A stretch of 64,000 nt of DNA from Ruminococcaceae bacterium UBA1425 (GCA_002329365.1 DCUB01000061.1:6806-70805); one strand, 5' to 3'; positions 27,717 through 38,109 are shown, counted from the stretch's first letter. The notes: a model not told the origin generated them from the sequence alone. Numbers and translations: made by a program.

Positions 27717-27775
27717 AAACATCCCTTCTGTCTGCTCTTACTTCCTTCTCAGGTATTATTATGCGCTGTGTTGTC

Positions 27776-28705
27776 TTAAGAAAACAGCGGAGTCGAAAGA
27801 TATCTCTCGCCTGTATCCGGCAGCACCGCGACTATGGTTTTGCCCTTGTTTTCGGGGCGCTTGGCAAGCTCTATTGCCGCCCACGCCGCGGCGCCCGAGG
27901 AAATTCCCACAAGGACGCCCTCCGCTTTGCCGATTTTTCTGCCCGTTTTGAACGCGTCCTCGTTTTCTACGGTGATTATCTCGTCGTAAACCGAGGTGTC
28001 GAGCACATCGGGTACGAAGCCCGCGCCTATGCCCTGAATTTTATGGGCTCCCGGAGTACCCTTTGAAAGCACGGGTGAGTCGGCAGGCTCGACGGCGATA
28101 ACCTTAATGTCCGGGTTCTTTGACTTTAGAAATCCCCCCGCGCCTGTTAAGGTGCCGCCGGTGCCGACGCCCGAAACGAGGATGTCAACCTTGCCGTCGG
28201 TGTCCGCCCAAATCTCGGGGCCGGTTGTTTCGTAATGTATCTTGGGGTTTGCGGGGTTTACAAACTGCCCCGGTAAAAAGCTGTTTGGTATTTCGGCGGC
28301 AAGCTCTGACGCTTTGGCTATCGCGCCCTTCATGCCCTTTTCGCCCTCCGTCAGCACAAGCTCCGCGCCGTAGGCCCTGACAATCTGCCTGCGCTCGACC
28401 GACATTGTTTCGGGCATGACAATAATAATTCTGTATCCCCTTGCCGCGGCGACGGAGGCAAGACCTATGCCCGTGTTGCCGGAGGTCGGCTCGATTATTA
28501 CGGAGCCGGGCTTTAATCTGCCCGAAGCCTCCGCCTCGTCAATCATGGACTTCGCTATGCGGTCCTTGACGGAGCCTGCGGGGTTGAACAGCTCAAGCTT
28601 CGCGAGGATTTTCGCTTCAAGGCTGTATTCCTTTTCAATGTGTGTAAGTTCAAGCATCGGTGTGCCGCCGACAAGCTGGTCCGCGGATGTATATATTCTT
28701 GACAT
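27776..28705 (-). CDS. cysK: cysteine synthase (O-acetylserine sulfhydrylase)
   Basis: 309 aa, standard length. PLP lysine in [11 protein letters not shown]; substrate loop [12 protein letters not shown]; phosphate loop [11 protein letters not shown]. Makes cysteine from O-acetylserine and sulfide, supplying the desulfurase encoded next. 18 bases after the upstream sulfhydrylase gene. Confidence 0.95.
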   Translation of the reverse strand: MSRIYTSADQLVGGTPMLELTHIEKEYSLEAKILAKLELFNPAGSVKDRIAKSMIDEAEASGRLKPGSVIIEPTSGNTGIGLASVAAARGYRIIIVMPETMSVERRQIVRAYGAELVLTEGEKGMKGAIAKASELAAEIPNSFLPGQFVNPANPKIHYETTGPEIWADTDGKVDILVSGVGTGGTLTGAGGFLKSKNPDIKVIAVEPADSPVLSKGTPGAHKIQGIGAGFVPDVLDTSVYDEIITVENEDAFKTGRKIGKAEGVLVGISSGAAAWAAIELAKRPENKGKTIVAVLPDTGERYLSTPLFS

Positions 28706-28723
28706 ATAAGCCCTCTCCCTATG

Positions 28724-30010
28724 TTATTTGACCGCCTCAAAGCCGCGCCTGAGGTCGGCTATGATATCGTTGATGTGTTCTGTTCCGATTGACAGTCTTA
28801 CGGTGTTCGGTTTTACTCCCGACTCGAGCAATTCCTCCTCCGTGAGCTGGCTGTGCGTCGTTGAAGCCGGATGTATGACAAGCGACTTCACGTCGGCTAC
28901 GTTTGCAAGCAGCGAGAAAAGCTGAAGGCTTTCCGTAAACTTCTTTGCCTTTTCGGCTCCTCCTCTAATTTCAAACGTGAATATCGAGGCCGCACCGTTC
29001 GGGAAGTATTCGTCGTAAAGCTCCTTTGCCCTGCCCGTGGCGAGCGAGGGATGGTTTACTCGCTCCACCTGCGGATGGTTTTTGAGGAAGTCCACGACCT
29101 TCAGCGCGTTTTCGACGTGACGCTCAACGCGAAGTGAAAGCGTTTCAAGCCCCTGTAAAAGAAGGAAAGAGTTGAACGGGCTTATTGCCGCGCCCTGGTC
29201 TCTCATAAGCGTCGTCCGTATCTTGAGAATGTAGGCGAGGTTGCCGCATACCTCCGTAAACACCACGCCGTGGTAAGACGGGTTCGGCTCTGAAAGCCCG
29301 GGGAATTTGTCGTTCTGCGCCCAGTCGAATTTGCCGGCGTCAACAATAACCCCGCCCATTACGGTTCCGTGACCGCCTATGAACTTTGTAGCCGAGTGAA
29401 CAACAACGTCCGCGCCATGCTCTGTCGGACGCAGAAGGTAAGGGGTGGCGAAGGTGCTGTCCACAATGAAAGGTATGCCGTGCCTGTGTGCTATTTCCGC
29501 TACCGCGTCAAGGTCCGTAACGTCCGAGTTCGGGTTGCCGAGGGTTTCGGCGTACAGGAGCTTTGTGTTTTCCTTAATGGCAGCTTCAAAATTCTTCGGG
29601 TCGGACGGGTCGACAAACGTCGTTTCTATGCCCTGCTCGCGGAGAGTATTCGCAAAAAGATTACGCGTGCCGCCGTAAAGATTAACGGCCGAAACGATGT
29701 GGTCGCCCGCAAGGGCGATGTTCTGAACGGCGTAGGTGATTGCCGCGGAGCCGGACGCCGTAGCGAGAGCCGCCGCGCCGCTCTCAAGAGCGGCTATCCT
29801 CGTTTCAAAAACAGAGGACGTAGGATTCATTAGCCTTGTGTAAATGTTGCCGCCCTCGGTAAGGGCAAATCTTCCCGCCGCCTGCGCGGAGTCCCTGAAA
29901 ACGTAGGAGGTTGTGGCGTAAATCGGAACGGCTCTCGCGTCGGTAGCCGGGTCGGGGTTTTCCTGCCCCGCGTGTATCTGCAAAGTTTCAAATCTGTAAT
30001 TATCGCTCAT
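28724..30010 (-). CDS. metY: O-acetylhomoserine sulfhydrylase (Cys/Met metabolism PLP enzyme)
   Basis: 428 aa. PLP lysine in [24 protein letters not shown] near the N-terminus; the C-terminal [14 protein letters not shown]. The length and the extra internal segment favour the O-acetylhomoserine sulfhydrylase branch (direct sulfide incorporation into homocysteine) over cystathionine synthases. First gene of the sulfur block with a consensus promoter. AAAGGA site 8 bases upstream. Confidence 0.92.
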   Translation of the reverse strand: MSDNYRFETLQIHAGQENPDPATDARAVPIYATTSYVFRDSAQAAGRFALTEGGNIYTRLMNPTSSVFETRIAALESGAAALATASGSAAITYAVQNIALAGDHIVSAVNLYGGTRNLFANTLREQGIETTFVDPSDPKNFEAAIKENTKLLYAETLGNPNSDVTDLDAVAEIAHRHGIPFIVDSTFATPYLLRPTEHGADVVVHSATKFIGGHGTVMGGVIVDAGKFDWAQNDKFPGLSEPNPSYHGVVFTEVCGNLAYILKIRTTLMRDQGAAISPFNSFLLLQGLETLSLRVERHVENALKVVDFLKNHPQVERVNHPSLATGRAKELYDEYFPNGAASIFTFEIRGGAEKAKKFTESLQLFSLLANVADVKSLVIHPASTTHSQLTEEELLESGVKPNTVRLSIGTEHINDIIADLRRGFEAVK

Positions 30011-30131
30011 TGTTATTATCCTTTCGTTTCGTTATAATTTGTCGGTTATTTTGTACATCGACACATTTGCCCGAAACGATAGTTGCGCCTTAGAAGCTTT
30101 ACAAATAAAATGCTCACGTTAATTACCCACC

Positions 30132-30179
30132 AATCCTATGGATTAATAGCATTATAACCCGACTATCCTACTTTGTCAA
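30132..30179 (-). promoter_or_regulatory. metY promoter with candidate operator
   Basis: Minus-strand consensus TTGACA (30174-30179), 17-bp spacer, TATAAT (30151-30156). Just downstream of the -10 lies the inverted repeat AATCC-N3-GGATT (30132-30144), covering the transcription start. An Rrf2-family site is plausible because the only nearby regulator is the Rrf2 gene at the end of the block, but this is inference. Confidence 0.7.
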
Positions 30180-30183
30180 TAGG

Positions 30184-30246
30184 TAAATAAAAAATTTTTT
30201 CGGGGCCGCGCCAAAACCTTAAAGTCTGAGTTCTGGCACGGTCCCG
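30184..30246 (-). terminator. probable terminator of the nusA-infB operon
   Basis: Stem CGGGGCCGCGCCA (30201-30213) with TGGCACGGTCCCG (30234-30246), two mismatches, followed on the minus strand by AAAAAATTTTTT. Located after nrnA. Confidence 0.6.
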
Positions 30247-30309
30247 CATATCGGAGCCTGTTTATATCGGAAAAAAGCAAATGGACATATCAAAGATTAC
30301 AAAAGGAGC

Positions 30310-31284
30310 TTAACCGACGATGAGCTTTTTCTCGCTTATTAGCGCTGCCTCTATGGCTTTAAGCAGCTTTTCCTTAGCTTCGTCGAGAGTTCCTTCAAGC
30401 GTGCAGCCCGCAGCGTTTACATGACCGCCGCCGCCAAGACCGGCGCATATCTCCGCCGCGTTCATCGGCGGATTTGTCCGCACCGAAACCTTATATGTGC
30501 CGTTCTTCTGCTCCCTTATGGCAGCGCCTACAAGCACGTCCTCAATCTGGCGCGGAAGGGCGGATATCCTGTCGAACTCCTCGTCGTTCGAGCCGCTTTG
30601 CAAAAACATTTCTTTTGTGACGGCGAGAACGGCGCAAAGCCCGCCGAAATGAATCTCGATGCTGTTGAGTGCCGCACGCTCGAGCGCGGCGAAGCTTTTA
30701 CTCTTTGTTTCAAACAGCTCCTTGTTGAGCCTTGCGTAATCGGCTCCGAGGTCTATTAGCTCGGCGGCTATTCGAAGTGTTTCGGAGGTTATGTTCGAGT
30801 AACGGAAGCAGCCGGTGTCGGTTGAAACTCCCGTGTAAAGACAGTCGGCTATAGACGGGGTTATGTCGGTTCGCATTTCCTTTAACAGCCTGAAAATAAT
30901 CTCGGCGGTAGCCGCCGCCGTGTCGTCGAGCATAGTCTTTTCGGCGTAAAGCGTGTTTGAAATGTGGTGGTCTATGCAGAGGTTTATCTTTGACGCGTAG
31001 AGAGTACGCAGCTTGTCGCCCAGCATTTTTATGTCGGCGGTGTCAATGGCTATGATAAACTCGGGCTCGAACAAAAGCGGCTCGACGCCGTTTGCCAGAA
31101 ACCGCAGAACCTTCGGAATTTCGTCGTCGCATATTACGTTAGCCTTTTTTCCCTGACCGGTAAGCGCGCGGCACAGCGCGTAACTGCTGCCCAGCGTGTC
31201 GCCGTCGGGATGTTTATGCGCGAGCAGAAGTATGTTGTCTTTGCTTTTCAATAGCTGCGCTGTTTCGGAAAGTGATATTTTCAT
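30310..31284 (-). CDS. nrnA: DHH-family bifunctional nanoRNase / pAp phosphatase
   Basis: 324 aa. Metal-binding motifs of the DHH superfamily: HKHPDGDTLGS, IAIDTAD, IDHHISN; the C-terminal DHHA1 domain carries GLGGGGHVNAAG. Degrades short RNA oligonucleotides and dephosphorylates 3'-phosphoadenosine 5'-phosphate. It follows rbfA by 71 bases, the same neighbourhood as in many Firmicutes. Confidence 0.93.
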   Translation of the reverse strand: MKISLSETAQLLKSKDNILLLAHKHPDGDTLGSSYALCRALTGQGKKANVICDDEIPKVLRFLANGVEPLLFEPEFIIAIDTADIKMLGDKLRTLYASKINLCIDHHISNTLYAEKTMLDDTAAATAEIIFRLLKEMRTDITPSIADCLYTGVSTDTGCFRYSNITSETLRIAAELIDLGADYARLNKELFETKSKSFAALERAALNSIEIHFGGLCAVLAVTKEMFLQSGSNDEEFDRISALPRQIEDVLVGAAIREQKNGTYKVSVRTNPPMNAAEICAGLGGGGHVNAAGCTLEGTLDEAKEKLLKAIEAALISEKKLIVG

Positions 31285-31355
31285 TGATGTATTCAGTCCT
31301 TTCCGAGGTTTGCCCCAAAGGGAAAAACCCGCAAAATGTTGTGCCGTCTGTATTT

Positions 31356-31718
31356 TCAGCCGTCGTTTTTTTCGCCGGAATCAAGCTCTTTGAGCTTTTC
31401 GGCTATGCTTATGCCGTGAGCCACCGAATCGTCCGCGATAAATTTCAGCTCCGGCGTTTTGCGCAGATGGAGATTGCCGCCGACACGGCGGCGGATAAAT
31501 CCCGTTGCGCTCTTTAAGCCCTGAACGGCGTTTTTTGCCGCGTCCAGGCCCTCCATTGCGCTTATATATACCTTGGCAAACGACGCGTCGGAGTTTACCT
31601 CAACGCGCACGACCGTTAAAAGACATCCCTGAACGCGCGGGTCCTTTAGCTCGCGGATGACGGCCGTTATTTCGCGGCTGATGTCCTCCGAAACCCTGTC
31701 GATTCTGTATCCTGCCAT
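31356..31718 (-). CDS. rbfA: 30S ribosome-binding factor A
   Basis: 120 aa, single KH-like domain. Family segments IDRVSEDISREITAVIRELKDPRV and VSI-type strands are present (VEVNSDASFAKVYIS). Needed for late maturation of the 16S rRNA 5' end. 12 bases after infB. Confidence 0.93.
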   Translation of the reverse strand: MAGYRIDRVSEDISREITAVIRELKDPRVQGCLLTVVRVEVNSDASFAKVYISAMEGLDAAKNAVQGLKSATGFIRRRVGGNLHLRKTPELKFIADDSVAHGISIAEKLKELDSGEKNDG

Positions 31719-31730
31719 AACTGCTCTCCG

Positions 31731-34181
31731 TTATTCTCTGTATTCCTCCACAACAAACGCCTCAAAGATGTCGCCCTCGCGTATATCGTTGAATTTATTA
31801 AGCCCTATGCCGCACTCGTAGTTTGACGCTACCTCTTTTACGTCGTCCTTAAACCTGCGAAGCGACGCAATTTCGTCCTCGGCCATAACCACGCCGTCGC
31901 GGACGACGCGGATTTTTGAATTTCTTGTGACCTTTCCGCTCTGGACATAGCAGCCGGCTATGTTGCCTACGGAAGATATTCTGACCACACGGCGCACCTC
32001 TATACGTCCCTGCTCAACCACGCGGGACTTGGGAGCGAGCATTCCCTTTATAGCCGACTGGATTTCATCGATGCAGTCGTAAATAATTCTGTACATGCGC
32101 AGCTCAACGCCGTCACGCTCGGCGTTTGAGGCGGCTGTGGGGTCGGGACGGACGTTGAAGCCGATTATTATAGCGTTTGACGCGTCTGCGAGCATTACGT
32201 CGTTTTCGTTTATAGCGCCGACGCTTGCCTGAATAACGCAGACCTTTACCTCGTCGTTCGACAGCTTTTCAAGGCTCTGCTTGACTGCCTCGGCGGAGCC
32301 CTGAACGTCTGCCTTGACGATGATGTTAAGCTCCTTCAGCTCGCCTTCGCGGAGCGAGTCGAACAGGTTGTCGAGAGTTACCTTTTCAACGGACTTGAAC
32401 CTGTCTTCCTTCGCGCGTGACTTGCGCTGCTCGACAAGCTCGCGGGCAAGACGCTCGTCTGAAACGGCGTCGAACGCATCGCCCGCCTGGGGAACGTCGG
32501 CAAGTCCCATTATCTCGACGGGGACGCAGGGGCCGGCTTCCTCAACCTTTTCGCCCTTGTCGTCGTTCATTACGCGGACGCGCCCTACGGCGGTGCCCGC
32601 AACGATTATGTCGCCCATCCTGAGCGTGCCGTTTTGTACGAGGAGCGTGGCGACGGGTCCTCTGCCCTTGTCGAGCCTTGCCTCTATAACTATGCCCTTT
32701 GCCGCCCTGTTCGGGTTCGCCCTGAGCTCCTTCATCTCGGCGACAAGGAGAATCGATTCCAAAAGGAGGTCTATATTCATGCCTGTCAACGCGGAAACGG
32801 GGACGCAGATTGTGTCGCCGCCCCATTCCTCGGGAACAAGCTCATACTCCGTGAGCTGCTGCATGACTCTGTCAGGTGCGGCTCCCGGCTTATCCATTTT
32901 GTTGATGGCGACGATTATCGCGACGCCCGCCGCCTTCGCGTGGCTTATCGCCTCTATGGTCTGCGGCATGATGCCGTCATCGGCGGCGACGACAAGCACG
33001 GCAATGTCGGTTGCCATCGCGCCCCTCGCGCGCATGGAGGTGAAGGCAGCGTGGCCGGGAGTGTCGAGGAAGGTGATGTTCTGCCCGTTGTGGTTAACCC
33101 TGTACGCGCCGATATGCTGCGTAATGCCGCCCGCCTCCGTGGACGTGACGGACGTGTGCCGGATTGCGTCGAGTATTGAGGTTTTACCGTGGTCGACGTG
33201 ACCCATTACAACGACGACGGGGTCTCTTTGGAAAAGATTTGACTCCTCGTCCTCGCTGTCGTCGATGATTCTGTCCTCAATCGTTACGACAATTTTCTTT
33301 TCGACCTTCGCGCCAAGCTCCGTCGCGACTATTTCGGCAGTATCGAAGTCGATAACCTCGTTGACAGTAGCCATCTGACCGAGCTCAAGCAGCTTCTTGA
33401 TGACCTCGGCGGCGGTTCTTTTAAGCATGGCGGCAAGCTCGCCCACCGTCAGCTCGTCCGGCACTTGAATTACAAGCTGCGGCTTCTTCGCGCGCTCGGC
33501 GGCGATACGCTTCAGCCTTTCGGCCTCCGTTTCCCTGCGGGACTGCCTTGTGCCGCCCTGCTTGCGGTATTGCTGCGACTTCTGCTTCAGCTTTTGCTTT
33601 GTGACGGTGCTGTCGCTGTGAAGCGTTTTGTTTACGGGAGCTATCGTTTCATATCTTTCGTTGTATTTATCAAGCTCTACGTTGCTTGCCCTTGTGTCGA
33701 TTGTCCTCGCGTCGCCCTTTGTGCGGGACTGCGGTACGGCGCCGGTGCTTTTCTGCTTCTTTTTCTGCGGCTGCGGAGGTATGACAACCTTCGGTGCCAC
33801 CGGTTTTTGCTCATGTGCCGGTTTTTTTGCGGCTTCGCCGCCGTCGGAGTCCTTCGCCTTTTCGGCGGACTTTTGCACGACCTTTGCCGCCGCGGCTGCC
33901 TCCGCCTCGGCTTTCGCTTTCTCCCTTGCCTCGCGCTCCTTTTCCTCGCGCTCTTTTTTCTTTTGTTCCTGTTGCTTCTCGGCTTCGGCAAAGTACTCGT
34001 CAAAGCTTTCGACCTGGTTTTCCTGTGTGAATGTTTCAAAAACAATATCAAGCTCATTTTCCTCAAGAGCCGTCATGTGCTTTTTGGTGTCGCCGAAATA
34101 CTTTGCAAGAAGCTCTATAACCGCACGGCTCTTGATATCGAAATCCTTAGCGACCTCGTGCACCCTGTATTTACTTATCAT
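31731..34181 (-). CDS. infB: translation initiation factor IF-2
   Basis: 816 aa. N-terminal IF2N-like helix domain, a charged low-complexity linker (about 75-200, rich in E, K and A), a second IF2N domain, then the G domain with [14 protein letters not shown] and NKMD, followed by domains II to IV. Places initiator tRNA on the ribosome. Overlaps ylxQ by 4 bases. Confidence 0.97.
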   Translation of the reverse strand: MISKYRVHEVAKDFDIKSRAVIELLAKYFGDTKKHMTALEENELDIVFETFTQENQVESFDEYFAEAEKQQEQKKKEREEKEREAREKAKAEAEAAAAAKVVQKSAEKAKDSDGGEAAKKPAHEQKPVAPKVVIPPQPQKKKQKSTGAVPQSRTKGDARTIDTRASNVELDKYNERYETIAPVNKTLHSDSTVTKQKLKQKSQQYRKQGGTRQSRRETEAERLKRIAAERAKKPQLVIQVPDELTVGELAAMLKRTAAEVIKKLLELGQMATVNEVIDFDTAEIVATELGAKVEKKIVVTIEDRIIDDSEDEESNLFQRDPVVVVMGHVDHGKTSILDAIRHTSVTSTEAGGITQHIGAYRVNHNGQNITFLDTPGHAAFTSMRARGAMATDIAVLVVAADDGIMPQTIEAISHAKAAGVAIIVAINKMDKPGAAPDRVMQQLTEYELVPEEWGGDTICVPVSALTGMNIDLLLESILLVAEMKELRANPNRAAKGIVIEARLDKGRGPVATLLVQNGTLRMGDIIVAGTAVGRVRVMNDDKGEKVEEAGPCVPVEIMGLADVPQAGDAFDAVSDERLARELVEQRKSRAKEDRFKSVEKVTLDNLFDSLREGELKELNIIVKADVQGSAEAVKQSLEKLSNDEVKVCVIQASVGAINENDVMLADASNAIIIGFNVRPDPTAASNAERDGVELRMYRIIYDCIDEIQSAIKGMLAPKSRVVEQGRIEVRRVVRISSVGNIAGCYVQSGKVTRNSKIRVVRDGVVMAEDEIASLRRFKDDVKEVASNYECGIGLNKFNDIREGDIFEAFVVEEYRE

Positions 34182-34507
34182 ACGATGTTCCTCCCTGATT
34201 GAAAGCGGAAAAGCTCCGCAATTTTTTTTGCGAACCCCTCGTCGTAAGTCGTAAGGATCCCGGTAAAGCAGCCTGTCGCCGCGTTAATCTGTTCCATAGT
34301 GTAGTCCGTTTCAAGCAGCTCAATAGTGATATTCCTTTCGTCTGCGGCTTTTAGCATGTCGTTTTTTGTTCGGGGCGAAGCATCGGACGCGAGCAAAAAA
34401 ACGCTTGCCTTTCCGCTTTTTGCAGCCTGTATGCATGTATCGTGTCCCCAGCAGAGCTTTCCGGCTTTTTTGCACAGGCCGAGCATCGAAAGCAGCCTGT
34501 CATTCAT
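34178..34507 (-). CDS. ylxQ: L7Ae-family ribosomal/RNA-binding protein YlxQ
   Basis: 109 aa with the L7Ae RNA-binding fold ([32 protein letters not shown]). Binds kink-turn RNA in related proteins. Start is the ATG at 34507, overlapping rnpM by 8 bases; longer frames would run through rnpM. Standard place between rnpM and infB. Confidence 0.9.
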   Translation of the reverse strand: MNDRLLSMLGLCKKAGKLCWGHDTCIQAAKSGKASVFLLASDASPRTKNDMLKAADERNITIELLETDYTMEQINAATGCFTGILTTYDEGFAKKIAELFRFQSGRNIV

Positions 34508-34772
34508 CCTGTGAAATGTCCCTTTCCATGGCGTCGTAGACCTCGTCGGGGATGGCGCACCCGAACGCGCGTTCAAACCGCTTTGCCCGCCGCGCCGCTT
34601 TGAGGCACTGCGGATTGCGGCAGACGTAAGCCCCTCTGCCGTTTTTTTTGCCGGTAAGGTCCAGGGAAACAGAGCCGTCGGGAGACCTGACAACGCGGAC
34701 AAGCTCGCGCTTCGGCTTCATTTCCCCGCAACCTGTGCACTTTCTCATGGGAACACGCTTTTGCTGCATCAT
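34500..34772 (-). CDS. rnpM: RNase P modulator RnpM (YlxR, DUF448)
   Basis: 90 aa. Signature MRKCTGCGEMKPKRELVRVV and GRGAYVCRNPQCLKAA. YlxR proteins bind the RNase P RNA and modulate its activity. Located between nusA and ylxQ as in most Firmicutes. Confidence 0.92.
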   Translation of the reverse strand: MMQQKRVPMRKCTGCGEMKPKRELVRVVRSPDGSVSLDLTGKKNGRGAYVCRNPQCLKAARRAKRFERAFGCAIPDEVYDAMERDISQDE

Positions 34773-34795
34773 ATCACCCTGCTGAAACTACATAC

Positions 34796-35872
34796 TTAGC
34801 TTATTTCGTCAAAATTTATGGTTTGCTCCGTTATGCCGCTTTCGGGCTTGATGTCTATTTTCCAGCCCGTGAGCTTTGCCGCGAGGCGGGCGTTCTGCCC
34901 CTTGTTGCCGATGGCGAGCGAAATCTGCGTGTCGGGAACCGTAACGGTGCAGGATTTTTCATCCTCGGAAAGTATATCGACAGCTATAACGTCGGCCGGC
35001 TTCAGCGCCTCGGCGATGAACACGGCGGGGTCGTCGCTGTATCTTACTATGTCTATCTTTTCGCCGCCGAGCAGGTCGACAATCTTTCCGACTCTCGCGC
35101 CCCTCGGACCTATGCACGCGCCGACGGGGTCGACGTTTGTGTCCTTGCTGTAAACAGCCATTTTTGTTCGCGAGCCCGCCTCGCGGGACACTGCCCTTAT
35201 TTCGACGGTGCCGTCGTAAATCTCGGGAACCTCGTTTTCAAACAGCCTTTTGACAAGACCGGGATGCGTCCTTGAAAGCGTTGCCTTCGGATACTTTCTG
35301 TCAAGGTCCTTGACGTCGACGACATAAACCTTTATTATATCGCCTTCCCTAATTGTTTCATAAGGCATTTGCTCCGATTTCGGAAGGATTTCCTCAAGCT
35401 TGCCGATTTCTATGACAGCGTCGCCCGTTATCGGGTCGATGCGCTGTACCTTAACCGTTATTATGTCCTGCATGTGGTTCTGGAACTCCTCGCGGAGCTG
35501 ACCGTGTTCGGCCTCTCTTATGCCCTGACGCAGAACATGCTTGCCCTTGTCGGCGGCAATGCGGCTGACCTCTTTTGTTTCAAGCGGTATTTCAATGATT
35601 TCGCCAGGCAACGCGCCGTTTTTATACTTCTGCGCCTGCTCGACAAGAATGTCGCAGACAGGGTCGCTTATCTCCGAAACGACGTTTTTTCTGACGTAGA
35701 CCTTCATCTCTTTTTTCTCGGGATTGATTTCGCAGAAAACAATGTCCTTGTTATCAAAATCCTTTTTAACCGCGGTGACGATGGCCTTTTGTATTCCGTC
35801 GCATAACGCCTCCATTTTAATGCCCTTCTCCTTTGACAGGAGCTTTAACGCGTCAAAGAATTCAGAATTCAT
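34796..35872 (-). CDS. nusA: transcription elongation/termination factor NusA
   Basis: 358 aa, the short Firmicutes form without the C-terminal acidic repeats. N-terminal RNA polymerase-binding domain, S1 domain (about 130-200), and two KH domains with CIGPRGARVG and IGNKGQNARLAAKLTGWKI. Controls pausing, termination and antitermination. 48 bases after rimP. Confidence 0.96.
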   Translation of the reverse strand: MNSEFFDALKLLSKEKGIKMEALCDGIQKAIVTAVKKDFDNKDIVFCEINPEKKEMKVYVRKNVVSEISDPVCDILVEQAQKYKNGALPGEIIEIPLETKEVSRIAADKGKHVLRQGIREAEHGQLREEFQNHMQDIITVKVQRIDPITGDAVIEIGKLEEILPKSEQMPYETIREGDIIKVYVVDVKDLDRKYPKATLSRTHPGLVKRLFENEVPEIYDGTVEIRAVSREAGSRTKMAVYSKDTNVDPVGACIGPRGARVGKIVDLLGGEKIDIVRYSDDPAVFIAEALKPADVIAVDILSEDEKSCTVTVPDTQISLAIGNKGQNARLAAKLTGWKIDIKPESGITEQTINFDEIS

Positions 35873-35920
35873 TTTTTACAATCATCCTCTCAGGTTTTTC
35901 GGTTATTAAAAATGCTATAA

Positions 35921-36403
35921 TTACTCGTCAAAATCGTCAAGCCTTATAAACGACGCTTCCCTTTTTTCAAAGCTGAAATCAGTTCCGTCGTCGAGGCGGA
36001 CAGAAACGGTGCCGCCGTCATAGCCCATGAGCACTCCGCCCAAATCGCGCCTGCCGTCATCCGTCGGACGTATCATGCGCAGCTTTATCTTTTTGCCCAT
36101 GCAGGCGGTGAAATGCCCGGGTTTTGTAAGCTCTCGCTCAATGCCGGGGGACGACACCTCAAGGCAGTAGCTCTGCTCTATAGGGTCCTGCTCGTCAAGC
36201 GGGCCGTCTATAGCCCTGCTGAAGGTTTCGCAGTCCTCTATGCCTACGCCGCCGTCTTTGTCGATGAATATGCGCAGGTACCACGACGCGCCTTCCTTAA
36301 GAAAGCAGATATCCCACAGCCGAAGCCCCAGCGACGCGGCAATAGGCTCGGCTATCGCCCGCACCGCGGCGACTGTGTTGCCGCCCTTGCTTTTTGACGC
36401 CAA
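35921..36403 (-). CDS. rimP: ribosome maturation factor RimP
   Basis: 160 aa from the TTG at 36403, which has GGAG 9 bases upstream; a start farther upstream would include the site. Family segments LRLWDICFLKEGASWYLRIFIDKDGG, DCETFSRAID and the YCLEVSSPGIERELT motif. Assists assembly of the 30S subunit. First gene of the operon. Confidence 0.93.
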   Translation of the reverse strand: MASKSKGGNTVAAVRAIAEPIAASLGLRLWDICFLKEGASWYLRIFIDKDGGVGIEDCETFSRAIDGPLDEQDPIEQSYCLEVSSPGIERELTKPGHFTACMGKKIKLRMIRPTDDGRRDLGGVLMGYDGGTVSVRLDDGTDFSFEKREASFIRLDDFDE

Positions 36404-36455
36404 TAAGACGCACTCCTTTTTTCTAATTATCAATTATAAAATATAAACAAACTAA

Positions 36456-36475
36456 AGAGCGGGTTGCCCCACTCT
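36456..36475 (-). other. GCAA-tetraloop hairpin in the rimP-nusA leader
   Basis: Minus-strand stem AGAGTGGG / CCCGCTCT (one wobble pair) closed by GCAA, followed by a U-rich stretch. It lies between the promoter at 36532-36560 and rimP; it may be a weak terminator or an RNA stability element. Confidence 0.5.
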
Positions 36476-36531
36476 CACACATCTTCCGAAAAAAAGCGAA
36501 AGACGATACCCATTCAGCTTACTTGTTAAAT

Positions 36532-36560
36532 ATTTTAACACACCTGAGTATAAATATCAA
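36532..36560 (-). promoter_or_regulatory. sigma-A promoter of the rimP-nusA-infB operon
   Basis: On the minus strand TTGATA (36555-36560), 17-bp spacer, TAAAAT (36532-36537), about 130 bases upstream of rimP. The gene-free stretch 36404-36770 holds this promoter, the hairpin at 36456 and the terminator at 36655; GTCGGCG-rich sequence at 36575-36620 shows nothing else I can name. Confidence 0.7.
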
Positions 36561-36654
36561 GGCTTTTTTTTAATAATGTCGGCGTTGTGTCGGCGTTGAC
36601 GGCATTGTCGGCGCGTTTTTCGTCACCGCGCGGCTCCGTCAGCTAAAATCTTCA

Positions 36655-36689
36655 GCGGCCGTATTAACCTCTTTGAGGAATACGGCCGC
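36655..36689 (-). terminator. probable terminator after the Ig-like protein gene
   Basis: 11-bp stem GCGGCCGTATT / AATACGGCCGC with inner CCTC/GAGG pairing; weak T stretch on either side. Lies 80 bases past the stop of the minus-strand gene. Confidence 0.55.
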
Positions 36690-36770
36690 CGTTTTGCGAA
36701 TCAGCTAATTATAATTTTGAAGGCTTGGCATCAGCCGCCATTGTGCGGTGTTGCCGTCCTTACAGGGCAA

Positions 36771-37820
36771 TCAGATATAGATGTCAAAGCCGAGCCAGCC
36801 GAATAGTATAAAGAATTTGACGAACCATTGCCAGAAGGTGAGCTTTACGCGGATGGTGGTGCGCTCGGCATATTCAAACACAAGCGTCTGATCGTCCTTT
36901 TCGATTGTTTCGACTGCCGTAACACGAAGATTGACGGTTCCTCTGCGCAGACCGTATATTCTGCCCGCGTCAATGTCGGCAACGCTTGTGTCGCTTATCC
37001 AGTAATCGTAGGACACACCGGTCTGATATGCTCTTGCCGGAACAGAGGGAGTAAACGCGACGCTTTCTTTATAATTCATCTCATACGCTCCGCCCGTGCT
37101 GAGAGACAGAGGGGCAAAGATATCGACAGTGAAGGTCACGAATTTTGAAGCGCCGCCGTAGGAATAAGTTGCCTTAATTTCCTGTCCGATTTCCTGTCTG
37201 CCTGAATTAAAACCGGAAAGACTGTAACCGGATGTTAAGGTTCTCTCTGAACCATCTTTATAAGTAGCCTGAAGCTCAATGCCGTTTGGTACAAATTCCT
37301 GTCCTGTTCTGTACAGTGTCTTGTACGGACCGCGAACAAGTTCAAGTTCTGTTACGGGGTTAAGCACGGTTACTGTGAATGTAACTGTCTTGCCCTCGTA
37401 TGCAAGAGCTACCGTCTGAATCGCAACGTCCTTATCGGGTTCTGTCTTATCTGCGATATTGGAGTTTTCTATTGTCAATCCAGGGTTGTCGTAATATATT
37501 GTTACAGATGAATCGTCGCTGTATTTTGCAATAAGCATTACACCTTCAAGATTAATATCTTCGCCCCAATTATATGTCAGCTTGGTCGGTTTTTCTACAA
37601 GTGTAAGAGAGCTGATAACCGCCGGATCCGCTCTGTCGTCGTCTATATCACTTTCTTCGACGACAATGGGAGCGTCGGCGGCACCGTAATAGCTCATGGC
37701 TTCAAAGATGACGGAGTCCTGCGCGATTGTCGCATATACGGGAACTGCCGCAAATGTAAACACGGGTAGAACCATCAATAAGGCAAGCGTAAATGATAAC
37801 AGATGTTTGACTTGTTTCAT
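36771..37820 (-). CDS. secreted protein with bacterial Ig-like domains
   Basis: 349 aa. Sec signal peptide (residues 1-30, ending VYA). Two repeats of about 80 residues, roughly 68-153 and 154-238, follow the Big_3/Ig-like pattern (tyrosine-rich ligands such as LTYNWGEDINLEGVMLIAKYSDGS-type strands; second copy with LYRTGQEFVPNGIELQATYKDGS). A third, Big_2-like segment follows. The C-terminus is a short aromatic hydrophobic stretch (WQWFVKFFILFGWLGF) that may anchor or pack into the membrane; no LPxTG motif. Surface or matrix protein inferred. No close functional call. Confidence 0.8.
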   Translation of the reverse strand: MKQVKHLLSFTLALLMVLPVFTFAAVPVYATIAQDSVIFEAMSYYGAADAPIVVEESDIDDDRADPAVISSLTLVEKPTKLTYNWGEDINLEGVMLIAKYSDDSSVTIYYDNPGLTIENSNIADKTEPDKDVAIQTVALAYEGKTVTFTVTVLNPVTELELVRGPYKTLYRTGQEFVPNGIELQATYKDGSERTLTSGYSLSGFNSGRQEIGQEIKATYSYGGASKFVTFTVDIFAPLSLSTGGAYEMNYKESVAFTPSVPARAYQTGVSYDYWISDTSVADIDAGRIYGLRRGTVNLRVTAVETIEKDDQTLVFEYAERTTIRVKLTFWQWFVKFFILFGWLGFDIYI

Positions 37821-37893
37821 AGTTTATTCTCCTTTTGACTTTTGTTTATTTTATAGTCCCACTTTGTGAAGGTCGTAAACCTTGTACTTTTTT

Positions 37894-37922
37894 AGCTTAG
37901 CATAGTTTTTTCTAAGTGTCAA
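37894..37922 (-). promoter_or_regulatory. promoter of the Ig-like protein gene with upstream A-tracts
   Basis: On the minus strand TTGACA (37917-37922), 17-bp spacer, TAAGCT (37894-37899). Upstream (37923-38010) there are six A-tracts of 4-7 bases at intervals of about 11-15 bases, a likely UP element or bend. The gene-free stretch 37821-38150 also holds a terminator and a palindromic repeat. Confidence 0.7.
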
Positions 37923-38033
37923 CAACCTTTGTAGATTTTTCTTAGAATTTTTTGCAGAAATTTTATATTGAATTTTTCTATTAGGTTTTTTTATTGAGTT
38001 TTTCTTTAAGATTTACAACTGCCGGAATTTGTC

Positions 38034-38074
38034 AAAAAAGCAGGGACAAGTACAGCTTTTGTACTTTGTCCCTG
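38034..38074 (-). terminator. intrinsic terminator of the murC-yfbR operon
   Basis: Stem CAGGGACAAGTAC (38041-38053) with GTACTTTGTCCCTG, one bulge, followed on the minus strand by CTTTTTTG. Confidence 0.8.
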
Positions 38075-38109
38075 TTTTCATTCTGTTTTATATGCCGTTT
38101 GAAAAGCAG

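Noticed and set aside
30011..30150. SAM riboswitch in the metY leader
   Set aside because: I could not find the conserved SAM-I helices or core; the leader has only short palindromes.
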